Positions 1 to 5,661 of a stretch of DNA of 6,466 bases are shown in pieces. Under the pieces are notes generated by a model. That model was not told where the DNA came from, ran no database searches, and saw nothing but the letters and a program-made list of their open reading frames with translations. Origin of the DNA: Sulfuritalea sp. (lineage in GTDB: Bacteria > Pseudomonadota > Gammaproteobacteria > Burkholderiales > Rhodocyclaceae); assembly GCA_026399445.1 (NCBI GenBank), contig JAPLRA010000393.1, positions 1 to 6,466 of the forward strand. Reading direction: 5' to 3'. How positions within the stretch are numbered: the stretch's first letter is position 1; each line of letters opens with the position of its first letter. Position numbers and translations under genes: made by a program.

Positions 1-738
1 TTCTACATGGTCGGCGCCTATCTGGCCTGGTCGCTGTCCAGCCTGACCGGAAGCCTGACGGCGGCCATCCTGCTGGCAATCCCGCTCACCGTGATCCTCG
101 GCATGGGGCTGGAACGGCTGTTATTCCGCCATCTGTATCAGCGCGATCACCTCTATCAGGTGCTGCTCACCTACGGCCTGATTCTGGTATTCGAGGAGTT
201 GCGCAGCCTGATCTGGGGCGATGATGTACATGGCGTCGCCGTGCCGGCGCTGCTCAACGCCTCGATTCCGCTGACCGACAACCTCTCCTATCCGGTCTAT
301 CGCCTGGCGATCTCCGGCGTCTGCCTGCTGCTGGCGGCAGGGCTCTACTTCCTGATCCAGAAGACCCGGCTGGGCATGATGATCCGCGCCGGTGCCAGCA
401 ATCGCGACATGGTGCAATCGCTCGGCATCGACATCAAGCTGATCTACACCCTCGTCTTCGCTCTCGGCATTGCGCTGGCTGCTTTTGCCGGCATGATCAA
501 CTCGCCGCTGTCGTCGGTGTTCCCCAACATGGGTGGCCAGGTGCTGATCATCTGTTTTGTGGTCGTTGTCATCGGGGGCATCGGCTCGGTCAAGGGGGCC
601 ATGGCGGCCTCGCTGATGATCGGGCTGGCCGAGACCTTCGGCCAGGTGCTGGTGCCGGAAGTGGCCGGCATGATCGTCTACGTACTCATGGCCCTCGTGC
701 TTGTCTGGCGGCCGCAAGGCCTGTTCGGGAAGACATGA
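1..738 (+). CDS. livH: LivH-type ABC transporter permease (5' partial)
   Basis: This is an inner-membrane permease subunit of a HAAT/Liv-family ABC importer, which pairs with LivM to form the translocation channel. The frame is open from base 1. The ATG at 7 is internal, because in this family the 'FYMVGAYLAW' stretch follows an N-terminal region of some tens of residues, so the true start lies outside the window. About 245 residues are visible. Counting from the ATG at 7, hydrophobic segments lie near residues 14-35, 50-64, 97-117, 145-165, 177-195 and 220-236. The ATPase-contacting loop is about 137-162 ('SLGIDIKLIYTLVFALG'). The conserved 'GGIGSVKGA' lies at 190-198 and a C-terminal 'RPQGLFG' at 235-241. 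The stop (736-738) is one base before the livM ATG, so translation is probably coupled. The frame is intact. Family assignment is firm; the substrate is not readable from this subunit. Confidence 0.93.
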   Translation, partial: FYMVGAYLAWSLSSLTGSLTAAILLAIPLTVILGMGLERLLFRHLYQRDHLYQVLLTYGLILVFEELRSLIWGDDVHGVAVPALLNASIPLTDNLSYPVYRLAISGVCLLLAAGLYFLIQKTRLGMMIRAGASNRDMVQSLGIDIKLIYTLVFALGIALAAFAGMINSPLSSVFPNMGGQVLIICFVVVVIGGIGSVKGAMAASLMIGLAETFGQVLVPEVAGMIVYVLMALVLVWRPQGLFGKT

Positions 739-739
739 G

Positions 740-1700
740 ATGAACTCCCGCCTGCTCAGTTTCCTGCCCTGGCTGGTGGTCGGCCTGCTCGCCATGTTTC
801 CGCTGCTCGAGAGCACCTTCTACATGCAACTGCTGACCAAGGTCCTGATCATGGCCATCTTCGCCATGAGCCTCGATCTGCTGGTCGGTTACACGGGCCT
901 CGTCAGCTTCGGCCACGCCGCCTACTTCGGTCGCGCCGAAGTATGAGACGGTCAGCCTGTGGTGGTCGCTGCCGGGCGCTATCGGCGTCTGCGCGCTGTT
1001 CGCGCTGATCACCGGCATGCTGGTGCTGCGCACGCGCGGCATCTACTTCATCATGGTCACGCTGGCATTTTCCCAGATGCTGTTTTTCATTTTTCACGAC
1101 ACCAAGATCGGCGGCGGCTCGGACGGCATCTATATTTATGCCAAACCGGTGATGAAATTGGGCGAGGTCGAGCTCCTTAATCTGGAAAAACTCGACAACT
1201 TCTACTGGCTGGTGCTGGCCCTGACACTGGCGGCTTACCTGCTGCTGCGCCGCGTACTCGGGTCGACGTTCGGGCGGGCCTTGCTCGGCATCAAGGTGAA
1301 CGAGCACCGCATGCGCGCCCTGGGCTTTCCGGTGTTCCGCTACCAATTGTCCAGCTTCGTGCTTTCCGGTGCCCTGGCGGGCGTTGCCGGGTATCTGGCG
1401 GCGGCGCAGTACGGCTTCGTCAATCCCGAAATCCTGTCCTGGCACCAGTCGGGTGCAGTGCTGATGATGGTTATCCTGGGCGGCATGGGCACGCTGCACG
1501 GCGCGGTGATCGGCGCATTTGCCTTCGTGCTGCTGCAGGAAGTGCTGTCCAACCAGGCATGGTTCGGCGCATCGGCCAAGCATTGGCAACTGGCCATGGG
1601 CCTGTTCATCATGCTGGTGGCGCTGTACCTGCCGCAAGGCATGGCCGGACTGGCGCAGAAGTTCGGCAGGAAGCCTGCGGCGGAGGCGGCAGATGAGTGA
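740..1700 (+). pseudogene. livM: LivM-type ABC permease, frameshifted by an apparent internal deletion
   Basis: This is the second permease subunit of the Liv-type importer. Translation from ATG 740 (GGAAG at 728-732 as a weak ribosome site) gives an ordinary LivM N-terminus through 'SLDLLVGYTGLVSFGHAAYFG'. It then runs out of frame to a TGA at 944-946. The homologous continuation resumes in the +1 frame near 930 with 'APKYETVSLWW'. It stays open to the stop at 1698-1700, showing 'LRTRGIYFIMVTLAF', the ATPase-contacting region 'GIKVNEHRMRALGFP' and 'GGMGTLHGAVIGA'. LivM proteins normally have about 8-9 more residues between 'YFG' and 'APKY', of the type G-x-G-A-Y-T. A loss of 3n+2 bases therefore explains the lesion better than a one-base error. 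The ATG at 1017 could only yield a fragment lacking the first membrane segments. The 3' end overlaps livG by 8 bases. The flanks show no other decay, so the break is recent or an assembly error. Confidence 0.85.
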
Positions 1701-2454
1701 GCCGATCCTGCGGACCAAAGGGCTGACCAAGCGTTTTGGCGGGCTGGTCGCGGTGAGCGATGTGTCGCTCGACCTCTTCGTTGGTGAAATCCACGTCGTG
1801 ATCGGCCCCAACGGCGCCGGCAAGACGACCCTGACCAACCTGCTGTCCGGTGATTTGCCGCCGACGTCGGGCGAGGTGCTGTTCGAAGGCCGGAATATCG
1901 CCGGCCATGCCTCCGACCAGATTTCTCGTCTCGGCATCGGCCGCAGCTATCAGAAGACCAACATCTTCCTGCCCTTCACGGTCTTCGAGAATTGCCGGTT
2001 GGCTGCGCAATCGCGCACGCCGCAGGCCTTCCAGGTCTTTCAGCGAGCCGAGGGATACGACGACATCAACCGGCGCGCGGAACAAGCGATGGCCGCTGCA
2101 GGCCTCGCTCATCGCGCACAGCGCGTCGCCGCCACCCTGTCGCATGGCGAGCAACGCCAGCTCGAAATCGCCATGTGCCTGGCAACGCAGCCGCGCCTGC
2201 TGCTGCTCGACGAGCCGCTGGCCGGCATGGGGCCGCATGAGTCGCAGCGCATGGTGGAATTGATCAAGAGCCTTACCGCCGACCACGCCATCATGCTGAT
2301 CGAACACGACATGGATGCGGTATTCGCGCTGGCGAATCGGCTAACGGTCATGGTGAACGGCGAAGTGCTGGAATCCGGAACGCCGGATGCAGTGCGCTCC
2401 AGTCCCGCGGTGCAACTGGCCTATCTCGGCGGCGAGGAGTTGCTGCATGACTGA
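1693..2454 (+). CDS. livG: LivG-type ABC transporter ATP-binding protein
   Basis: This is a cytoplasmic ATPase subunit that powers the Liv-type importer, working as a heterodimer with LivF. It has 253 residues, usual for LivG. The ATG at 1693 is chosen because GGAGG (1682-1686) sits 6 bases upstream and the protein begins directly with 'ILRTKGLTKRFGGL', as the family does; it overlaps the livM stop by 8 bases. Visible motifs are Walker A 'GPNGAGKTT' (38-46), Q-loop Gln87 in 'GRSYQKTNIF', signature 'LSHGEQRQLEI' (149-159), Walker B 'LLLLDEP' (169-175) and switch His205 in 'IEHDMDAVF'. The signature has His where LSGGE is commonest, and LSHGE is frequent in LivG. All catalytic residues are present, so the protein should be active if its membrane partners are. 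It lies between livM and livF in the same operon. Confidence 0.96.
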   Translation: MSEPILRTKGLTKRFGGLVAVSDVSLDLFVGEIHVVIGPNGAGKTTLTNLLSGDLPPTSGEVLFEGRNIAGHASDQISRLGIGRSYQKTNIFLPFTVFENCRLAAQSRTPQAFQVFQRAEGYDDINRRAEQAMAAAGLAHRAQRVAATLSHGEQRQLEIAMCLATQPRLLLLDEPLAGMGPHESQRMVELIKSLTADHAIMLIEHDMDAVFALANRLTVMVNGEVLESGTPDAVRSSPAVQLAYLGGEELLHD

Positions 2455-3160
2455 CATCCTCCTCGAAGCGACCGGCTTGCATACCTTTTACGGCGTCAGC
2501 CACATCCTGCACGGCATCGATTTCTCCGTGCGCAAGGGCGAGACGATCGGCCTCATGGGGCGCAACGGCATGGGCAAGACCACGCTGCTGAAGACCATGC
2601 TCGGCCTGGTCCGTCCCCGCGAAGGAATGGTCAAGGTGCGCGGCGCCGACATGACCAAGGCGGCAACGCACGAGATCGCCCGGCGCGGCATCGCCTATGT
2701 GCCCGAAGGCCGTGGCATCTTCCCCAATCTGTCGGTGCGCGAGAATCTGATCATGGCGGCGCGCGCCGGCGTCGAAGGCCGCCACGAGTGGGATTTCGAC
2801 CGCGTCATACACACCTTCCCGCGCCTGGGCGAACGCCTGAACAATGGCGGCGCACAACTCTCCGGCGGCGAACAGCAGATGCTGACCATCGGTCGCGCGC
2901 TGATGACCAATCCCGACTTGCTGATCCTCGATGAAGCCACCGAAGGCCTGGCACCGCTGATCGCAAAGGAGATCTGGAGCATCATCAAGACCATTCGCGC
3001 TTCCGGCATCGCGACGGTGATCGTGGACAAGAACTACGCCGCCGTGATGGCGCTGGCGAATCGCAGCGTGGTGCTGGTGAAGGGCAGGGTGGTGTTTGCC
3101 GGAGACTCCAAAGCACTTTCGGAAAATGCGGAGCTGATGCACCGCTTCCTCGGCGTGTGA
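2447..3160 (+). CDS. livF: LivF-type ABC transporter ATP-binding protein
   Basis: This is the second cytoplasmic ATPase of the importer, 237 residues long and of normal family length. The start at ATG 2447 overlaps the livG stop by 8 bases and has GAGGAG (2434-2439) 7 bases upstream. Visible motifs are Walker A 'GRNGMGKTT' (38-46), the family stretch 'YVPEGRGIFPNLSVRENL' (84-101), signature 'LSGGEQQ' (138-144) and Walker B 'LLILDEATEGLAP' (158-170). The switch position, His in most ABC ATPases and usually Gln in LivF ('VEQN'), is Lys195 here in 'IVDKN'. I recall 'DKN'-type LivF proteins from other Proteobacteria, so this looks like a subfamily trait rather than damage. The following hydrolase starts 3 bases after the stop, so the operon continues past the transporter. 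Confidence 0.95.
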   Translation: MTDILLEATGLHTFYGVSHILHGIDFSVRKGETIGLMGRNGMGKTTLLKTMLGLVRPREGMVKVRGADMTKAATHEIARRGIAYVPEGRGIFPNLSVRENLIMAARAGVEGRHEWDFDRVIHTFPRLGERLNNGGAQLSGGEQQMLTIGRALMTNPDLLILDEATEGLAPLIAKEIWSIIKTIRASGIATVIVDKNYAAVMALANRSVVLVKGRVVFAGDSKALSENAELMHRFLGV

Positions 3161-3163
3161 CGA

Positions 3164-3843
3164 ATGCATAGCGGCTTCGTCTCGGCCGGCGGCCGCAATC
3201 TCGAGTATCAGTTGATCCCGGCCCACCAGATCAACCGCCCGACGCTGGTGCTGCTTCACGAAGGTCTGGGTTCGGTGGCCATGTGGCGCGACTTTCCGTC
3301 ACGCCTCGCCGCAGCGACGGGCTGCCGGACGCTGGTCTACTCGCGTTACGGTTACGGCCAGTCGGATGTTCTGCTAGAGCCGTTCGACACCGATTTCATG
3401 CATCACGAAGCGCGCGAGGCGCTGCCCGAACTGCTGGCGACCCTGAACATCGAGAGCCCGGTACTGGTAGGCCACTCCGACGGTGCCTCGATTTCCCTGC
3501 TGCACGCGGGTGACGGCCGCTTTGCGGTGGCGGGCCTGGTGGCCATGGCGCCACATTGCTTCGTCGAAGACATTTCCATCCGCAGCATCGAGGCGGCCAA
3601 GCGCGCATTCGAGACCACCGGCCTGCCGGACCGGCTGGCCAAATATCACCGCGACGTACGAAGCACTTTTTACGGCTGGAACGACGCAGCATGGCGCAGA
3701 TAGAAGCCATTGCCGCGCAAGCGACCGCCACGCCCGACGTCGAGTTGCTGAAGCTGGCCGATTGCCGGCATTCGCCGCATCGGGATCAGACGCAGGCCGT
3801 CATCGATGCCATCGTCCGTTTTGTCGACCGTCTCGACGCGTGA
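3164..3843 (+). pseudogene. Alpha/beta hydrolase, broken by an internal deletion and frameshift
   Basis: This is a serine hydrolase of the alpha/beta fold that follows livF by 3 bases, with no clear ribosome site, suggesting coupled translation. From ATG 3164 the protein shows an oxyanion-type 'LHEGLGS' (31-37) and the nucleophile elbow 'GHSDG' (103-107, Ser105), and it ends after 'YGWNDAAWRR' at a TAG (3701-3703). The homologous C-terminus resumes one frame away near 3688-3691 as 'MAQIEAIAAQ' and runs to TGA 3841-3843, including the probable catalytic His in 'CRHSPHRDQ'. Relatives carry about 35-40 residues between these parts, including the strand ending in the 'GEDDEYG'-like motif with the catalytic Asp. 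A loss of 3n+1 bases thus removes one triad member and shifts the frame. Such hydrolases occur beside transporters and thioesterases in aromatic acid clusters, where they may act on lactones, esters or thioesters. The substrate here is unknown. Confidence 0.8.
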
Positions 3844-3862
3844 GCGTCGGGCCCCACCCGTC

Positions 3863-3868
3863 AGGAGA
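3863..3868 (+). promoter_or_regulatory. Ribosome binding site that sets the thioesterase GTG start
   Basis: AGGAGA lies 7 bases upstream of GTG 3876 in the 32-base gap after the hydrolase stop. It is the only good Shine-Dalgarno match near the gene's 5' end, so it decides a GTG start over upstream ATG codons in the same frame. Confidence 0.75.
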
Positions 3869-3875
3869 CTCTCCC

Positions 3876-4295
3876 GTGACGGCCGCCCATTTCGAATGTG
3901 ACAAGCTGATTCGATTCCATCATTGCGATCCGGCGGGAATTGTCTTCTATCCCCAGTATTTCGTGCTCTTCAACGAACTCGTCGAGGACTGGTTCAACCA
4001 GGGGCTGGGCATCGACTTCGCTCGCTTTCACGTCGAAAAAGGCCTTGGCGTGCCGATGGGCAGCATCCAGTGCAGATTTCTGTCGCCGAGCAAGGTCGGC
4101 GAGACCTTGCGCCTGTCGTTGTCGATCAAGCGCATCGGCAAGAGTTCGCTGGAACTCCATGTCCAGGGCGCTTCCGGTGGCGTGGCACGGGTTGAGGCCA
4201 CGCTTACCGTCGTGCTCGCCTCGCTGAGAACCTGGGGCTCGGTGCCGATCGAGGGCGAGTTGCGGGAAAAGCTGGAACGCTATCTGGAAAGCTGA
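3876..4295 (+). CDS. Acyl-CoA thioesterase, 4-hydroxybenzoyl-CoA thioesterase type
   Basis: This is a cytoplasmic hotdog-fold enzyme expected to hydrolyse an acyl-CoA, probably an aromatic or related one, to the free acid and CoA. The 139-residue length from GTG 3876 fits the family, and the upstream AGGAGA supports this start. The diagnostic segment is 'HHCDPAGIVFYPQYF' (15-29). It closely matches the active-site helix of Pseudomonas 4-hydroxybenzoyl-CoA thioesterase, in which the Asp of 'DCDPAGIV' is catalytic; the equivalent here is Asp18. The rest ('GVPMGSIQCRFLSPSKVGE', then alternating hydrophobic strands) fits the hotdog sheet. It is the last gene of the liv-hydrolase operon. This context suggests release of CoA from stalled intermediates, or a direct step in breakdown of the transported acid. 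Sequence alone does not separate 4-hydroxybenzoyl-CoA from benzoyl-CoA or short-chain substrates. The frame is intact, unlike its upstream neighbour. Confidence 0.88.
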   Translation: MTAAHFECDKLIRFHHCDPAGIVFYPQYFVLFNELVEDWFNQGLGIDFARFHVEKGLGVPMGSIQCRFLSPSKVGETLRLSLSIKRIGKSSLELHVQGASGGVARVEATLTVVLASLRTWGSVPIEGELREKLERYLES

Positions 4296-4333
4296 AACCG
4301 CCGGACTGCGGGTCCAGCCCTCTGCATCTCTCC

Positions 4334-5596
4334 CTATGTCCGGCCCGTTACCAGAACATCCTCCTCATAGGTCAGAGTTGCAAACAGGTCGTCCAGCGTC
4401 TCTTCCCGTCGAATCAATTCAACCCGTCCATCCGCACGGAACAACAACTCCTTGGGGCGCGCCTTGCCGTTGTAGTTGAAGCCCATGGCGTGACCGTGGG
4501 CGCCGGTGTCGTGGATATAGAGAATATCGCCATCCGCGATGCGAGGCAGTGGGCGCTGGATGGCAAACTTGTCGTTGTTCTCACACAGTGATCCGGTCAC
4601 ATCCACCGTTTCGTCGTGTCCCTGTTTGCCCAGCACACTGATGTGGTGATATGCCCCGTACATGCCCGGGCGCATGAGCGCGGACATGCAGGCGTCGACC
4701 CCGACATAGGTACGATAGATCTCCTTGCGATTGATCGCACGCGTGACCAGGACGCCGTGGGGACCGGTCATGTAACGCCCGCTCTCGACAAACAGCTTTG
4801 GAGCATAAGCATGTTGTGTCTTGAAGGCATCGAACAACGCTGTAATCTCCGCCGCCATTGATCCAATATCCAGCGGGGCATCTTCGGGCTTGTAGGGTAT
4901 GCCCAGCCCGCCGCCGATGTTGATGAACTCGAAGCGGATATCCAGTTCCTTGGAAATCCACGTAACAATCTCCAGCAGCATGCGGGCGGTCTCAACCATG
5001 TAGCTGTAATTGAGGTCATTGGAGGCCAGCATGGTATGGAGTCCAAAACGGCGGGCTCCCCGGGCCTTGGCGAGGCGGTAGGCGTCGAGCAATTGATCGT
5101 GGGAGACACCGTACTTGGCTTCTACCGGCGTGCCGATGATGCTGTTGCCGGTGCGGCGTGCTCCGGGGTTATAGCGAAAGCAGATCAGCTCCGGCATCCG
5201 CGGTACCTTGTCCACCAGGGAGATGTCATCCAGGTTGAGCACACAGCCTCCATCGGCTGCGGCCGCCTGAAAATCGGTCTGGCTGGTGTTGTTGGAGGTG
5301 AACATGATTCCCTCACCCGTGACGCCAGCCTGGCGGCTGAGCGTCAGTTCGGCCACGGAGCTGCAATCGAAGCCAAAGCCCAGTGACTTCATGATCTGCA
5401 TGATGCGTGGATTGGGCAGGGCCTTTACCGCAAAGAACTCGCGGAAGCCGTCGATACCGGAAAAGGCCTGGTTCAGCGCTTCGCCGGTTTCGCGAATGCC
5501 TCTTTCATCATAGATATGGAAGGGGGTGCCGTAGTGCTCGACAATCGAGGCCAGAACAGGTGTCAGGCGATCTTCAAAACTTTTCGTGATGGGCAT
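4334..5596 (-). CDS. lysA: Diaminopimelate decarboxylase-like PLP enzyme (LysA family)
   Basis: This is a fold-type III PLP decarboxylase expected to convert meso-diaminopimelate to L-lysine in the cytoplasm. It has 420 residues, a normal length. The start is ATG at 5596-5594; the nearest ribosome site, AAGAG, is weak and about 11 bases upstream. Visible landmarks are the PLP lysine Lys58 in 'FFAVKALPNP', 'FGFDCSSVAEL' (74-84), 'AKYGV' (160-164), the glycine loop 'GGGLGIPY' (228-235), 'ESGRY' (271-275), 'RPGMYGAYH' (309-317), catalytic-type 'CEN' at Cys338-Glu339, and Tyr375 in 'FNYNGKARP'. One departure is 'GLHTMLASND' (185-194), where classical LysA has 'GLHxHIGSQ'. It sits 65 bases downstream of dapL in the same orientation, which supports the lysine role. 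Related fold-type III enzymes act on D-ornithine, D-lysine or carboxynorspermidine, so specificity is probable, not proven. GC is lower than in the left block. Confidence 0.85.
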   Translation of the reverse strand: MPITKSFEDRLTPVLASIVEHYGTPFHIYDERGIRETGEALNQAFSGIDGFREFFAVKALPNPRIMQIMKSLGFGFDCSSVAELTLSRQAGVTGEGIMFTSNNTSQTDFQAAAADGGCVLNLDDISLVDKVPRMPELICFRYNPGARRTGNSIIGTPVEAKYGVSHDQLLDAYRLAKARGARRFGLHTMLASNDLNYSYMVETARMLLEIVTWISKELDIRFEFINIGGGLGIPYKPEDAPLDIGSMAAEITALFDAFKTQHAYAPKLFVESGRYMTGPHGVLVTRAINRKEIYRTYVGVDACMSALMRPGMYGAYHHISVLGKQGHDETVDVTGSLCENNDKFAIQRPLPRIADGDILYIHDTGAHGHAMGFNYNGKARPKELLFRADGRVELIRREETLDDLFATLTYEEDVLVTGRT

Positions 5597-5636
5597 TTAA
5601 TTTCAGACTCTTGTGTAATGAATCGCGATCAAGCGT

Positions 5637-5661
5637 TCAGGCAATGATGTCATCGGCCTGA
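5637..5661. repeat. Imperfect inverted repeat in the dapL-lysA spacer
   Basis: TCAGGC (5637-5642) and GCCTGA (5656-5661) form a perfect 6-base inverted repeat around a 13-base centre that itself contains the near-palindrome GATGTCATC (5646-5654). In the transcript it would form a modest hairpin right after the dapL stop. No T-run follows in the transcribed direction, so it is not a clear terminator. It could be an RNA-stability or attenuation element, or chance. Confidence 0.35.

Noticed and set aside
121..816. Minus-strand open frame (231 codons) opposite livH
   Set aside because: Same antisense pattern with no recognisable family; livH is convincing on the plus strand.
1017..1700. Reading the 3' part of livM as a separate complete gene from ATG 1017
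   Set aside because: Homology begins upstream of this ATG ('APKYETVSLWW' at about 930), there is no ribosome site, and the product would lack the N-terminal membrane segments.
903..1937. Long minus-strand open frame (344 codons) opposite livM and livG
   Set aside because: Its translation is rich in Gln, His, Arg and Pro with no domain; it is the antisense shadow of high-GC coding sequence. The plus strand has clear LivM and LivG homology.
2348..3259. Minus-strand open frame (303 codons) opposite livF and the hydrolase start
   Set aside because: Low-complexity, His/Gln/Ala-rich antisense translation with no motif; livF on the plus strand has all ABC motifs.
3691..3843. A separate 50-residue small protein from ATG 3691
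   Set aside because: It is the C-terminal end of the alpha/beta hydrolase, with the catalytic-His segment, displaced in frame; no independent ribosome site is seen.
3483..3875. Long N-terminal extension of the thioesterase from ATG 3483
   Set aside because: The extension overlaps the hydrolase out of frame and has shadow-like Arg/Ala-rich composition. GTG 3876 with AGGAGA gives the normal family length.
4296..4333. Possible terminator between the convergent operons (GGAC-TGCGG-GTCC at about 4304-4316)
   Set aside because: The stem is only 4 bases, the flanks do not pair, and no T-run follows on either strand.
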